Below the pieces are notes generated by a model. It had not been told where the DNA came from. It did no database searches and saw nothing but the letters and a program-made list of their open reading frames with translations. A DNA stretch of 64,000 nt from Tessaracoccus coleopterorum (lineage in GTDB: Bacteria; Actinomycetota; Actinomycetes; Propionibacteriales; Propionibacteriaceae). Position numbers and translations under genes: made by a program. The stretch lies in contig NZ_JAANIJ010000001.1 in assembly GCF_011174705.1 (NCBI RefSeq), positions 62,001 to 126,000 on the forward strand, written 5' to 3'. This document shows, piece after piece, positions 9,375-20,336 of this stretch (positions are counted from its first letter, which is position 1; every line of letters begins with the position of its first letter).

Positions 9375-10025
9375 TCAGAAGGCGTCAGGATCGAACGGGA
9401 GCGGTTCCGGTGAAAGCGTCGCCCTGGCCCTGGTGGCCGTCATCCTGCGGCGGTGGTGGGCACGACACAGCACCTCATAACGAACGTCACCGCCGGGCTC
9501 GGTGTCGCCGACGACAACCTGCGTTCCCTCGGTGACCATGATCCCGTCGAGGGTGCGCGCATTGTGGGTTCCCCGTGACCCGCACCAACAGAGCGGCCCC
9601 AGAGGCAGGCTCTCCACCCGGTCGGCCAGCTCGATGAGCCGCTGCGAGCCCGGGAAGAGGCGCGTGCGGAAGTCCGAGAGGATGCCGAATGCGTACACGT
9701 CGAGCTGCAACTCGTCGACGATGCGGGCCAACTGGTCGATGTGCTCAGGCGTGTAGAACTGGGCCTCGTCGCACACGATGTAGTCCACCCGCTTCCCCGT
9801 GGTGAGCTGCGCGATGATGTAGCGCCACAGGTCGAACTCCTCGCCGACCTCGATGGCCTCAGCGGTGAGCCCGAGACGCGACGTGATGCGGCCCTGGCCT
9901 GAACGGTCCTTCGAGGTGAACACCCGCCCGATCCGGCCGTGCGTCGACTGTGTGTAGTCGAACTGCAGGGCCAGGGTCGACTTGCCGCAGTCCATCGGTC
10001 CGGTGTGGAAGACCAGCTCAGCCAC
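9375..10025 (-). CDS. tdk: Thymidine kinase
   Basis: Phosphorylates thymidine to dTMP in the salvage pathway. The 216-residue ORF is uninterrupted, one of the few intact genes here. The P-loop GPMDCGKSTLAL is at residues ~9-20; YIVCDEAQFYTPEHIDQLA holds the Walker B/lid region; YAFGILSDFRTRLFPGSQRL is the substrate region. C-terminal zinc ligands (CWCGSRGTHNAR and a later Cys before AHH) fit type II TK. Its start lies 8 bp inside the 3' end of the upstream glycosyltransferase. Confidence 0.95.
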   Translation of the reverse strand: MAELVFHTGPMDCGKSTLALQFDYTQSTHGRIGRVFTSKDRSGQGRITSRLGLTAEAIEVGEEFDLWRYIIAQLTTGKRVDYIVCDEAQFYTPEHIDQLARIVDELQLDVYAFGILSDFRTRLFPGSQRLIELADRVESLPLGPLCWCGSRGTHNARTLDGIMVTEGTQVVVGDTEPGGDVRYEVLCRAHHRRRMTATRARATLSPEPLPFDPDAF

Positions 10026-11258
10026 GCGTCATCCTATTCTTCAAGAGGTCGTTGTATGCCTTCACGTAGCGTTCGGCGGTGCGTTGCGGGCTCAGGTCCT
10101 GCAGCAACCCGGCCGAGGCCCCGCTCATCCGACGTCGCCGCTGCGGGTCCATCAGTTCGGCGAACCCTGCAGCCATCGACCGCACATCCGGGCCCGTGAG
10201 CAGCGAGCTCCCGGTGGACGTGCCGACGGTCAGCCTGTCGTCGCAGTACATGACGGGGAGCCCGGCCGCGACCGCCTCGGTGATGACGAGCGCCTGGGAG
10301 TCGAACCGGTATGAGCTGAGCACGAGCGCGTCGGCGTTGACGAGTTCGTAGGCGATGGCGGGCAACGATGAGAGGTGCCAGCGGAAGTCAATGTTGTCCG
10401 CGCCCGCGGCGAGAGCCTTCAGCCGGTCGCGCTGATCACCGTCGCCGACGATGACGAGCTCCGAGTCGGGAAGATCTGCGGCCCGGAACGCCTTGATCAG
10501 GACGTCGAGGCGCTTCTCCTTGGCGAGGCGTCCGATCGACAGGAAACGCACCCGGTGATCGGTTCGCTCCCGTCTGGTGTCGCGGATCGCATCCAGCATT
10601 CCGCGGTTGTACCCTGTCGGCACCACGTGGCTGGCGAGCGGCCCGGCGGCGGCCTCATCGATGAGGTCCCGCATGAACGGCGAAGGGACGGTGTAGGCGT
10701 CGACCCGCTGGGCGATCTGGGCGAAGGACTTCCAATCCGTCCGCGCCGCGAATCCTCCCGTCTCGTGGGAGCGGGCAGGCAGCCTCGTCGGCGCCGTCTT
10801 CTGGTCGGTGGCGGCCCGCAGCGCCGGTAGCACCAACGCCCGGTAGCTGAGCGTGCCGAAGATGGCCCGCGGACCGTCTGGTGGGTCCCGGCGATGTTGG
10901 CGTGGAAGGTGTGCAGGTGCGGGATCGACTGGAGCCGCGCGATCCTGGCGCCGAGCACCAGCGCACCCCGTTCGGTCTGGCTGTGCACGATGTCGAAGCG
11001 ACCCACCGAGGAGATGAGTCGGGCCCGCCGGTCCGTGCAGTGCAGGACGCTCAGGTGCGCGGGCAGCCCCTCGAGATAGATGGTGGGGCATTCGATGATC
11101 CGGCCCAGCCGCGGCTTCTGCAGGTGCCGGTCCGGGGCGACGAGGGTCACCTCGTGCCCCATCTTCGTCAACTCCTCGAGCTGCGTCTGCACCGAGCGGC
11201 CGATCCCTCCGGAGGCGGGGAAGAAGTCATCGATGAGGATCGCGATCCGCAGGCTCAC
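10018..11258 (-). CDS. GT4-type glycosyltransferase
   Basis: About 413 residues with two Rossmann domains (GT-B fold). The N-terminal domain shows ILIDDFFPASGGIGRSVQTQ, the glycine-rich acceptor-side loop. The C-terminal donor domain has FLSIGRLAKEKRLDVLIKAF, LVIVGDGDQRDRL and the EX7E-like DSQALVITEAVAAGLPVM. These are family 4 hallmarks, so a retaining glycosyl transfer from a sugar nucleotide to a cell-envelope glycolipid or polysaccharide is likely; donor and acceptor are unknown. The GTG at 11258 overlaps the stop of the phosphodiesterase as GTGA. One clear frame break is near 10870. Confidence 0.87.
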
Positions 11259-12372
11259 CTCTGACCGCCGAACGTGAGCAGCGGGATCTCCATCTCCGCC
11301 GCCGTGAGCGACCCGTGCATGCCGATCAGCCGGAACTCGCCGGGGTGCCGGTGCTCATGGCCGCATGGTCGGCGGTCATCGCCGCCACGACGTCACCGAT
11401 GCGTGACAGGCTCATGCCCGTCGGCCGGGGCCCGAACCATCCGGCCTCGACGGCCTCCTCGCGGCGCAGCACCTGTCCGCGCTCCCCCAGCACCGACTCC
11501 CAGGCCCAGGCCAGCGCGCGTGGATCCTCGCCGTAGATGTGCCGGAACCGGGGCTCACCTCCGATGGCGGTGTGGCCGGTGAGGCGGGACTCCTCCTCGA
11601 TCACGAGGCGACTGGAGACGGGCACGTTGACCATGCCGTGGTCGCCGGTGACGATCAGGCACACGTCGGAGGGAGCGTCGAAATGAGGTGGGCGATGCTG
11701 TCGTCGACCGCGCCGAGCCGATCGAGCCACTGCCAGGACCCGACGCCGAAGCCGTGGCCGTCATGGTCGAGCATCCGCTCGTAGCAGTAGACGACATCGG
11801 CACCCGTGAGCGCCTCCGCGACCAGGTCGGCGAAGTGCCCGGGGTCGCCCTCGGCGGAGACCGGGAAGTGGGTGGTGCCTGCGAACGCGAGCCGCGTCAG
11901 GGCGCTGTCCGCGAAGCGGTCGAGGGTCACGGCTCCGCTGTCGCGGCCTCCGGATGCGAGCCGCTGGAACACCGTGGGCACCTGCGCGAAACCGCGCACA
12001 TCGGTTGGCCCGCCATCCAGGTGAGGGCGTTGATCACGCGGTCGACGCTCGGTTCGAAGAAGGTGTAGCCGACGATGCCGTGGTGACCCGTCGGGACGCC
12101 GGTGCCGAGCGAGGTCAGCGACGTCGCGGTGGTGGAAGGAACGGAGCAGGTGATCCGCCTGCCGGTGTCCATCGCGGCGGCCATCGTCTCCGCGTGCTCG
12201 GCATGTTCGCGGAGTTGGTGCCAGCCGAGGCCGTCCACCAGCAGCACGACATAGCGGGAGGCGCGGGCAGGTCGAGCACCGGATCGGTCCCCTCCAACCT
12301 GGCCACGACGCTGGGCAGAAGATTGACGAGGGCCAGGTCCTCGTAGCGTGGCTCGACGAACTGATCCCGCAT
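11255..12372 (-). CDS. Alkaline phosphatase/nucleotide pyrophosphatase-family hydrolase
   Basis: About 373 residues of the alkaline phosphatase superfamily (type I phosphodiesterase branch). MLLVDGLGWHQL supplies the first metal-binding Asp, and VPSTTATSLTSLGTGVPTG carries the nucleophilic Thr. YCYERMLDHDGHGFG and LIVTGDHGMVNVP supply the remaining metal ligands. No signal peptide is evident, so it is probably cytosolic. Substrate unknown. Frame breaks are near 12245, 11995, 11680 and 11340. The protein ends TFGGQR at 11255. Its ATG overlaps the DUF5998 stop as TGATG, making a four-gene coupled operon with DUF5998, GT4 and tdk. Streptomyces carries a similar order. Confidence 0.85.
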
Positions 12373-12933
12373 CAGCCGACCGCGCCCTGGAGGCGGAGGC
12401 CGAAGGCGAGCAGGCGCCGGGCGTTCTCGCCGTCGGCCTGACGCGACATCCGCACGGTGATGTCGTCGGGCTGCACGACTCCCGTGTAGCCGTGGTCAGC
12501 CTCGCAGGTCGGATCCTCGCAGGAGGCGGGGCCGAGATCGATGCGGCGTGCTGCGCCCCACACGATCGAGAGCCACGCCTCGCTCAACGACTGGAGGTCC
12601 TGCGGGTCGGTCATCGATCGCGTCACCACCACCGATCCGATGGTGCGCAGCGGGACGCACTCGACCGTCGACAGCGCCTCCGGCCGGTCGCCCTCCCCTC
12701 ATCCACGTGGCAGATCACCAGGTGGCGTTCCGTGCGCAGCAGCACGGTGATGTGGCGGTGCAGTTCGTGACCCGCGAACGTCGCCTCATGCTGCACCAGG
12801 TAGTCGAGCGTCTCCTGACCGCCGATGCCGAGCTCCGCCGTCTCGGTCACGAGACCCGGGTAGAAGCCGCATTCGTCGATCTCGGCGATCAGCTCCGGGG
12901 AAGGGTCGAGTTGAGGTTGGCGGACTGGCTCAC
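12372..12933 (-). CDS. DUF5998 family protein
   Basis: About 187 residues, function unknown. The pieces read MSQSANLNSTLP, ETAELGIGGQETLDYLVQHE, LHRHITVLLRTERHLVICH, then VVVTRSMTDPQDL, LSIVWGAARRIDLGPASCED and CEADHGYTGVVQPDDITVR. The CEDPTCEADH motif is characteristic and may bind a metal. Frame breaks occur near 12880 and 12690. The GTG at 12933 is preceded at 6 nt by CATGAT, so the mRNA may be leaderless; another in-frame GTG lies at 12939. It heads the operon. Confidence 0.82.
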
Positions 12934-12957
12934 CCGCACATCATGGCATGACTGCGT

Positions 12958-12963
12958 TAGGTT
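12958..12963 (+). promoter_or_regulatory. Leaderless-type -10 box of the App1 gene
   Basis: TAGGTT ends 7 nt before the ATG at 12971, and no Shine-Dalgarno sequence intervenes. The RNA should start at or within a base of the AUG. Confidence 0.6.
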
Positions 12964-12970
12964 TAGACGC

Positions 12971-13995
12971 ATGCCGTCGCGCCCCTTCATCGCTGCCCGC
13001 ATCGAGGACCGACTCAACAGCGTCGCCAACAGGATCCTGTTCAGACGCGGCTGGCAGGAGTCCATCATCGCCTTCACCGGCTACGGCACGCCCGAGCAGC
13101 TGCGGATCCTCGCGCGGGTGGTGCTGAAGCCATCCGAGGACCTGGGATCGTGCAGGCGGCGCAGGCCGTGATGTACCGGCGCGGGTGGCGCAACTTCATG
13201 AACGCCACCGAGGTCGATGCCACCGTCAACGTCGTCATCGGCGACACGCGCATCCCGGTGCAGGCCGACCGGGGCGGCTACATCGACGTGCGGGTCCGCA
13301 ATCCCGGGCTCGCTCCCGGATGGCACAGCGTCCGGCTCGAGGGGGTCCGCGGGGCGTCCACGATGGCCGATGTCCAGGTGATCGGCCACGACGTGTCCTT
13401 CGGCATCGTCAGCGACATCGACGACACGATCATCACCACCCTTCTGCCCCGTCCGCTCCTCGCCGCCTGGAACTCGTTCGTCCTCACCGAGCAGGCGCGC
13501 CAGGCCGTCCCGGCATGGCCCGTCTCTACCAGCAGCTCCTCCGCGCCAACCCGGGGCGCCCATCATCTACGTGTCGACCGGGTCCTGGAACACCTACCCG
13601 ATGATCCAGCGCTTCATGGCACGCCACGGCATCCCGCGGGCGCCATCCTCTTCACCGACTGGGGCCCCACCCAGACCGGTTGGTTCCGCAGCGGCCCCGA
13701 TCACAAGCGCAGGTGTCTGCGCGAGTTGGCCCGCGACCTCCCCGGAATCAGGTGGCTGCTGGTCGGAGATGACGGCCAGCACGACCCCGACCTGTACGCG
13801 GAGTTCGCCTCCCTCCAGCCGGAACACGTCCGCGCGCGGGCGATCCGCCAACTGACCCCCGGCGAGCACACCCTGGCCCACGGGCTCCCCATGGAGGTTG
13901 CACCCGAGGCCCGGTGGGAGCCCGACATAGCACCCGAGGTCCGCGCGCCGGACGGTGACGGCCTCGCCGACGGGCTCTCGGAGCTGCTCGGTTGA
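12971..13995 (+). CDS. App1-type phosphatidate phosphatase (DUF2183)
   Basis: About 342 residues. HAD-type phosphatase core: DIDDTI (nucleophile and acid-base Asp) sits near residue 155 in [16 protein letters not shown], followed by [26 protein letters not shown] (motif II Ser/Thr) and [18 protein letters not shown] (motif IV). The N-terminal domain ([38 protein letters not shown]) is the usual DUF2183 companion β-sandwich. Yeast App1 dephosphorylates phosphatidate; the bacterial substrate is unproven. Frame breaks near 13150, 13515 and 13640. Divergent from DUF5998; leaderless promoter. Confidence 0.87.
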
Positions 13996-14040
13996 CCGAC
14001 ACTCCATCCCACGGATGCGGGCAGGGCACGCCGCGCGCGA

Positions 14041-14046
14041 TAGGCT
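14041..14046 (+). promoter_or_regulatory. -10 box of parC
   Basis: TAGGCT lies 47 bp before the ATG. An AAGGAG ribosome binding site is present, so this is a normal leadered transcript. Confidence 0.45.
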
Positions 14047-14087
14047 CCCAGATTGCGAGCTGCCCAGGGCGAACAAGGAGATGATCC

Positions 14088-16556
14088 ATGGCGAAGCCGA
14101 CCGTCGACGACGATCTGACGGAGGAGGAGCACATCCTCGACGTCGACGTCACCCAGGAGATGGAGTCGAGCTTCCTCGAGTACGCCTACTCGGTCATCTA
14201 CTCCCGCGCACTCCCCGACGCCCGCGACGGCCTCAAGCCGGTTCAGCGGCGCATCCTGTTCTCGATGGACGAGATGGGCATCCGCCCGACCGCAGCCACG
14301 TCAAGTGTGCCCGCGTCGTCGGGCAGGTGATGGGCGTGCTGCACCCGCACGGGGACACCGCCATCTACGATGCGCTGGTCCGCATGGGCAGTCGTGGTCG
14401 GTCCGGCTCCCGCTCATCGACGGGCACGGCAACTTCGGCTCCCTCGACGCCGGCCCGCCGCCATGCGCTACACCGAGTGCCGGATGGCCTCGCCCGCCGT
14501 CGCCATGACGCGGGGGCTCGACCTCGACACGGTCGACTTCAAGCCCAACTACGACGGTAAGGAGTCCGAGCCGGTCGTGCTCCCGGCGGCGCTGCCGAAC
14601 CTGCTCGTCAACGGCGCCACCGGCATCGCCGTCGGCATGGCCACCAACATCGCGCCCCACAACCTCATCGAGGTGGTGGCCGCGCTGCAGCAGCTCCTGC
14701 GCAACCCCGGCATCGGGCTCGACGAGCTGATGCGCCACATTCCCGGCCCCGACTTCCCCACCGGCGGAAAGATCATCGGCCTCGACGGAGTCAGGGACGC
14801 CTACGCCACGGGGCGCGGCACCTTCAAGATCCGGGCCACCACCCGTATCGAGAAGGTGACCCCCAGGAAGATGGGCATCGTCGTCACCGAGCTGCCCTAC
14901 ATGATCGGGCCCGAGAAGATCATCGAGCAGATCAAGAAGGGCGTCAACGACAAGAAGCTCTCCGGAATCTCCGATGTCAAGGACCTGACCGACCTCGCAA
15001 ACGGCACCAGGCTGGTCATCGAGGTGAAGAACGGGATCAACCCCGAGGCGCTGCTCGAACAGCTGTTCAAGGTGACCAAGCTCGAAGACACGTTCGCGAT
15101 CAATGCGGTCGCGCTGGTGGACGGCCAACCCCGGACGCTTACCCTGAAGGAGATGCTCGAGGTCTTCCTCGGTCACCGCCTGGAGGTCACGCTCAGGCGC
15201 TCCAACTTCCTGCTCGCCAAGGCCGAGGACCGGCTCCACCTGGTCCGCGGCCTCATCACGGCCATCGCCGACATCGATGACGTGATCGCCATCATCCGGT
15301 CGTCCGACGACGCCTCCCAGGCCCGTGAGCGCCTGATGGGCGCGTTCGACCTCACCGAGGTGCAGGCCACCTACATCCTCGACATGCAGTTGCGCAGGCT
15401 GACGCGCTACTCCACCATCGAACTGGAGAAGGAGGCCTCCGAGCTGGCCGACGAGATCGCCCGGCTGCGCGACATCATCGACAACGACGCGGTGCTGCGC
15501 CGGCTCGTCGGTGAGGAGCTCGCCCAGGTGGCCAGGGAGTTCGGCACCCCGCGCCGCACAGTGCTGCTCGCGGCCTCTGGTGCGACCACTGTGGCAAAGA
15601 CCCCGCTCGAGGTGCCCGACGACCCGTGCTGGGTGCTGTTGAGTGGCAGCGGCCTGGTGGCGCGCACCGACACCGACCACCCGATCCCGGTCGAGGGCCG
15701 TTCGGCCCACGACGTCATCGTCGCCAGGCTAGCCAGCACCGCGCAGGGCGAGTTCGGGGTGGTCACCAACCTCGGACGGCTGATCCGCTGCCGGGCCATC
15801 GATCTCCCCACCGTCCCGCTGACGGCGTCGGCGCCGAACCTGCAGGGCGGGAGCCTGGCCCACGAACTGTGGCCGTTGGAGTCGGGTGAACGCCCGGTCG
15901 GGCTCACCTCGCTCGATCCCGGGTCGCTCGGGCTCGCGGTCGGCACGGAGCAGGGCGTCGTCAAGCGGGTCAACCCGAGCTCCTGAGCAAGGACGCCTGG
16001 GACGTGATCCGGCTCGAGGACGGCGACCGCATCGTGGGCGCCCTCGAACTCACCGATGCCGGGTGCGACTTCGCGTTCATCACCAGCGATGCACAGCTGC
16101 TGCACTTCCCGGCCTCCGCGGTTCGCCCCAGGGGCGTTCCGGCGGCGGCGTGGCGGGCGTCAAGCTGTCCCGGGGGCTCGGGTGATCTGGTTCGGCGCCG
16201 TCGATCCTGACAACGATCACGTGGTGACGGTGTCCGGAAACTCCACGTCACTGCCCGGCACGGAGACGGGCATGGCGAAGGTGACCCGCTGTCCGAGTAC
16301 CCCGCCAAGGGCCGTGCCACGGGCGGCGTGCGCGCCCACCGCTTCCTGAAGGGTGAGGACACGCTTCTCATCGCGGCCATCGGGCCCGCCCGGTGGTGGC
16401 AGCGGCGGCCAGCGGCTCCCCGGTGGAGCTGCCCACCTCCCGGGGCGTCGGGACGGGTCGGGAACGCCGATGTCGCAGCCGGTCGCGATGCTCGCGGGTC
16501 GTTCTGGGCAGCCATCCCCGGGGACCGACACGGGAGTAGAGTCCCTCTTCGACTAG
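14088..16556 (+). CDS. parC: DNA topoisomerase IV subunit A (GyrA/ParC family)
   Basis: ATP-dependent type II topoisomerase breakage-reunion subunit, about 825 residues, acting with ParE on chromosome decatenation. [20 protein letters not shown] and [18 protein letters not shown] are the winged-helix and quinolone-region motifs. [15 protein letters not shown] carries the active-site Tyr. [20 protein letters not shown] and [18 protein letters not shown] follow. The C-terminal half has weaker β-pinwheel-like segments ([27 protein letters not shown]). It matches the actinobacterial ParC-like paralogue better than true GyrA ([20 protein letters not shown]). Frame breaks lie near 14288, 14390, 14460, 15980, 16130, 16290, 16390 and 16450. 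The last segment ends VESLFD. Confidence 0.92.
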
Positions 16557-16567
16557 GAAGCGGTGAT

Positions 16568-17059
16568 ATGAGTTTTGACGACCTGCTGGCCCGCAACGCG
16601 CAATACGCGGCCACCTTTACCGATGCGAACTTCGACGGTGTGGCCCGGGCCGGCGTGTGCATCGTCACCTGCATGGACTCGCGGATCGAGCCGCTCGGCA
16701 TGCTCGGCCTCCATCTCGGCGATGCGAAGATCCTGCGCTCGCCCGGCGGACGCGTGACCACCTCCGTCATGAACGGCTGTGTGCTCGGCGTCCAACTCCT
16801 CCAGGTCGACCGGATCATGATCATCCCGCACACGCGCTGCGCCATGGCAACCGGGACCGACGAGGACGTCCGCAGGAAGATCCGCGACACCAACGGGGTC
16901 AACGCATCCTGGATGACCTTCGGGTCGTCACCGGATCAGATGACCCGCGTCCACGAGGACGTCGAAATGGTGCGCTCGCACCCGCTCATCACGGGGCACG
17001 CCGAGGTCGGCGGCTTCATGTACGACGTCGACACGGGTCGGCTCGAACAGATCATCTGA
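16568..17059 (+). CDS. Beta-class carbonic anhydrase
   Basis: Reversible hydration of CO2 to bicarbonate in the cytosol. Intact 163-residue ORF, short as in type C/D β-CAs of Actinobacteria. The zinc site is CMDSR (Cys plus the Asp-Arg dyad) at residues ~36-40 and H-x2-C in IIPHTRCAM at ~91. GDAKILRSPGGRVT is the conserved glycine loop. AGGAAG precedes the ATG at a good distance. The gene starts 12 bp after parC, so it may be cotranscribed with it, and converges with the lactate regulator. Confidence 0.93.
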   Translation: MSFDDLLARNAQYAATFTDANFDGVARAGVCIVTCMDSRIEPLGMLGLHLGDAKILRSPGGRVTTSVMNGCVLGVQLLQVDRIMIIPHTRCAMATGTDEDVRRKIRDTNGVNASWMTFGSSPDQMTRVHEDVEMVRSHPLITGHAEVGGFMYDVDTGRLEQII

Positions 17060-17070
17060 CAGGTCGCGCC

Positions 17071-17760
17071 TCAGGGCAGCAGTGCCCGGTGCGCCTGCCT
17101 GATGTGGGCCTCGACGCGTTCGGCGGCGAGCCTGCCGTCCCGTTGCCGCAGGGCGTCGAAGATGGCCTCGTGCTCCACGTTCAGCTGGGCGCGCACCACC
17201 TCCCAGTCGGGAAGCGCGTTCTCGGCGACGAGGATGGGCTTGGCCACCGCCTCCCGGATCGCCACCGTGACGTCGCGGATCAGCCGGTTCGCACCGAGTC
17301 CGGCGATGGCCACATGGAAGCCCGTGTCGAGGGAGTTGAAGGTGACCGAGTCCTTCGTCTCCTTCATCTGGATGACCATCGCCTCCAGTGCGTCGATCGC
17401 CGCGTCGTCGAGCCGTTCCACCGCCGCGTAGGCGGCGGCGCGCTCGAGCACCACGCGCGTCTCGGTGACCTCAGAGAACGAGATGGCGTCCAGCGCGACG
17501 TGTAGCTTCAACATCCTGCCCAGCGCCGCCCCTGGCTCGCCGCGACCCGTGTGCCACCACCGGGGCCGGTGTGGGAGGTGACGACCCCTGGGTCTGCAGC
17601 ACCTTGATCGCCTCACGGACGGCGCTGCGGCTCGCCCCAACTGGGAGGCGAGGTCACGCTCGTTCGGCAGCCTGTCCCCCGGAACGACACGCCCATCGAG
17701 GATCTCGGTCGTCAGGTGATCAAGAACAGCCTCAAAGCCGCCTGTGCTAGCAGTGTTCAT
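17071..17760 (-). CDS. lldR: GntR-family (FadR/FCD) regulator, LldR-like
   Basis: About 230 residues. The winged helix-turn-helix is at the N-terminus (FEAVLDHLTTEILDGRVVPG, LPNERDLASQLG), then an FCD all-helical effector domain with TRVVLERAAAYAAVERLDD, DTGFHVAIAG and NVEHEAIFDALRQRD. H residues in HVAIAG, EHE and AHIRQAH are the likely metal/lactate ligands. The family regulates lactate or other carboxylate operons, and the divergent lactate permease supports LldR. An alternative start is at 17778. One or two bases are lost near 17530-17640. Operator candidates lie in the shared promoter region. Confidence 0.87.
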   Translation of the reverse strand: MNTASTGGFEAVLDHLTTEILDGRVVPGDRLPNERDLASQLGRAAAPSVRRSRCCRPRGRHLPHRPRWWHTGRGEPGAALGRMLKLHVALDAISFSEVTETRVVLERAAAYAAVERLDDAAIDALEAMVIQMKETKDSVTFNSLDTGFHVAIAGLGANRLIRDVTVAIREAVAKPILVAENALPDWEVVRAQLNVEHEAIFDALRQRDGRLAAERVEAHIRQAHRALLP

Positions 17761-17808
17761 GAGCCAATTGTCACTCATCCGGCAAGGGCTTGCAGCCCAA
17801 AGTGGGGT

Positions 17809-17874
17809 TGGTCTGACCTGTTCCAGGATGACGTGTTAACGTTTGGTCTGACCAGCTTGCCGCTGGTCAGACAC
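17809..17874. promoter_or_regulatory. FadR/LldR-type operators of the lactate locus
   Basis: TGGTCTGACCA (17844-17854) is an exact match to the TGGTnnnACCA core of FadR-subfamily GntR sites. A near copy, TGGTCTGACCT, is at 17809-17819, and TGGTCAGACAC starts at 17864. The last two copies together form a perfect inverted repeat, GTCTGACCAGC (17846-17856) and its complement (17862-17872), 5 bp apart. Confidence 0.7.
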
Positions 17875-17895
17875 ACGGACAATGGAGTTCCACAC

Positions 17896-19557
17896 ATGTT
17901 CACACCTCAACTTGAGCCGCTGGGGAGTCTGACGCTCTCCGCCCTCGTTGCGCTCCTCCCCTCCTGGTGATGTTCTTCACCCTCGGCGTCCTCAAGTGGA
18001 AGGCCCACTGGGCCGGCCTCACGTCGCTCGCCACCGCGATTCTGGTCGCAGTCTTCGCGTTCAAGATGCCGGTCGGGCTCGCACTCCTGGCGGGCACCCA
18101 GGGTGCGGTATTCGGACTCTTCCCCATCACCTGGATCGTGCTCACGGCCATCTGGCTCTACCAGGTCACCGTCGTGAGCGGACGGTTCGAGGACCTCCGG
18201 GCCACCTTCAGCCTGATCTCCGACGACCCGCGCATCCTGGCCATCCTCATCGCGTTCTGCTTCGGCGGCCTGATGGAGGCCCTCGCCGGCTTCGGCGCCC
18301 CCGTCGCCATCACCGGCGTGATGCTGATGTCGATCGGTTTCTCCGCCTTCCGTGCGGCCATGGTCGTGCTGCTCGCCAACACCGCACCGGTCGCGTTCGG
18401 CGCCGTCGCCATCCCGATCATCACCGCTGGCAACCTGACCGGCATCGACTACCGTGAGATCGGCGCCTACGTCGGCCACCAGTCCCCGTGCTTGCGCTGT
18501 TCGTCCCCATGCTTCTCGTGCTCCTGGCCGACGGCAGGAAGGGCCTCAAGCAGGTCTGGCCCGCAGCCCTCGTGATCGGTGGATCGTTCGCCGTCGCGCA
18601 GTGGATCTCCGCCACCTACCTGTCGGTCGAGCTCACCGACGTGATCGCGTCGCTGTTCGCCCTCGCGGTCGGCGTCGTGTTCCTCCGCTTCTGGAAGCCC
18701 CAGGGTGGAGAAGAGGCCCTCGAGCGGCTGGCCGCCGAGCGCAGCCTCGAGAAGCTCGACGACGTCTCCGAGACCCACGCCCAGCCCGCGCACGCCCTGA
18801 CCGGCGGCAGGATCTTCATGGCGCTGTTCCCCTACCTGCTGGTCATCGCCATCTTCTCCGCTGCGAAGCTGATCCCGGCCGTCGTGTCGTTCCTCGCCAG
18901 CACCGACCTGAAGATCAAGTGGCCCGGGCTGTACGGCAACCTGCTCACCACCGCGGGCGAGGCGTCCCCGTCGGCGATCTACAACTTCCAGTGGCTCTCA
19001 AGCCCCGGCACGCTGCTCGTGATCACCGCGATCATCGTCGGCATCGTCTACCGCGTCTCCTTCAAGGACATGGTGGGCGAGCTCTGGCCACCATCCACAA
19101 GATGCGCTGGTCGGCACTGACCATCGCGTCGGTGCTCTCGCTGGCCTACGTCATGAACTTCTCCGGCCAGACCATCACCATCGGCTCCTGGATCGCGGGC
19201 GTCGGCGTCGCATTCGCCTTCCTGTCGCCGATCCTCGGCTGGATCGGCACCGCGGTCACCGGCTCCGACACCTCCGCCAACGCCCTGTTCGCCACGCTGC
19301 AGCAGACCACGGCCAACAAGGTGGGTCTCGACCCGACGCTCCTCGTGGCCGCCAACACCACAGGTGGTGTGGTCGGCAAGATGATCAGCCCGCAGAACCT
19401 CGCCATCGCATGCTCGGCCGTCGGCCTGCTCGGTGCCGAGTCGCAGCTGTTCCGCAAGGTCATCTGGTGGAGCCTCGGCATGCTCGCCGTGCTCTGCGTC
19501 CTCATCGGCCTCCAGTCCACCCCGGTCCTCAGCTGGATGCTGCCGACCTTCAACTGA
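17896..19557 (+). CDS. lldP: L-lactate permease (LctP family)
   Basis: Proton-coupled lactate/glycolate importer, about 554 residues and some 12-14 membrane segments. Family motifs: LAILIAFCFGGLMEALAGFG, GAPVAITGVMLMSIGFSAFR and VVLLANTAPVAFGAVAIPI early; GWIGTAVTGSDTSANALFA and NTTGGVVGKMISPQNLAIAC late. Frame breaks near 17960, 18485 and 19085. The ATG at 17896 follows GGAGTTCCACAC. It lies directly downstream of the GntR operators and upstream of lutABC, so uptake and oxidation of lactate are encoded together. Confidence 0.94.
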
Positions 19558-19582
19558 CGTCAACACCCACGGAAGGTCAGAC

Positions 19583-20336
19583 ATGCCAGACGCAGGCATC
19601 CGCGTGGCGCTCTTCGCCACGTGCATCAATGACACGATGAAGCCGTCGATCCCGATCGCCACGGTGAAGCTGCTCGAGAGGTTGGGTTGCACGGTCGTCT
19701 ACCCGAGAAGCAGACCTGCTGCGGGCAGATCATGACCAACACGGGCTACTACAAGGAAGCGATGCCGACGGTGCGCAACTACGTCGATTCGTTCGGCGGG
19801 TACGACTACATCGTCGGCCCTCCGGGTCGTGTGTCGGTTCGGTTCGCGAGCAGCACGCCATGCTCGCGAACTGGGCCGGCGACCCGGGTTGGAGAGGGAC
19901 GCCACCGCGGTGGCGTCGCGCACCTACGAACTCACGGAGTTCCTCATGGATGTGCTCGGCGTCACCGACGTCGGCGCCTACTTCCCCACCGTGTCACCTA
20001 CCACCCGACGTGTCACTCGATGCGCATCGCGAAGGTCGGTGACCGGCCGCTGCAGCTGCTGCGCGCCGTGCGAGGCATCGATCTGGTCGAGCTGCCGATG
20101 GCGGAGCAGTGCTGCGGCTTCGGCGGCACCTTCTCGGTGAAGAATCCGGATGTGTCCATCGCCATGGCGTCGGACAAGGCGCGCCACGTCCGGTCCACGG
20201 ACGCCGAGTACCTCGTTGCGGGGATCAGGCCTGCCTGATGAACATCGGTGGTGTCCTGCACCGCCAGCGCTCGGGGATCAGGACCATCCACATCGCGGAG
20301 ATCCTCGCAAGCACCGAAAAGGAGGCTGTGGCATGA
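19583..20336 (+). CDS. lutA: Lactate utilization protein A, Fe-S oxidoreductase
   Basis: Subunit of the LutABC L-lactate dehydrogenase complex (lactate to pyruvate). About 251 residues. Two CCG domains are visible: VALFATCINDTMKPS with KQTCCGQIM, and TYHPTCHSMRI with EQCCGFGGTFSVKNPDVS. These cysteine sets bind a cluster in the CCG family. Frame breaks near 19705, 19830, 19880, 19990 and 20225. The stop overlaps the lutB ATG (ATGA), showing translational coupling. Confidence 0.92.

Noticed and set aside
14301..15710. 469-codon minus-strand ORF
   Set aside because: Antisense shadow of parC caused by high GC; parC motifs are unambiguous on the plus strand.
14088..16556. parC as a pseudogene
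   Set aside because: All motifs are intact between breaks and every break is a single missing base; the same holds for other essential genes.
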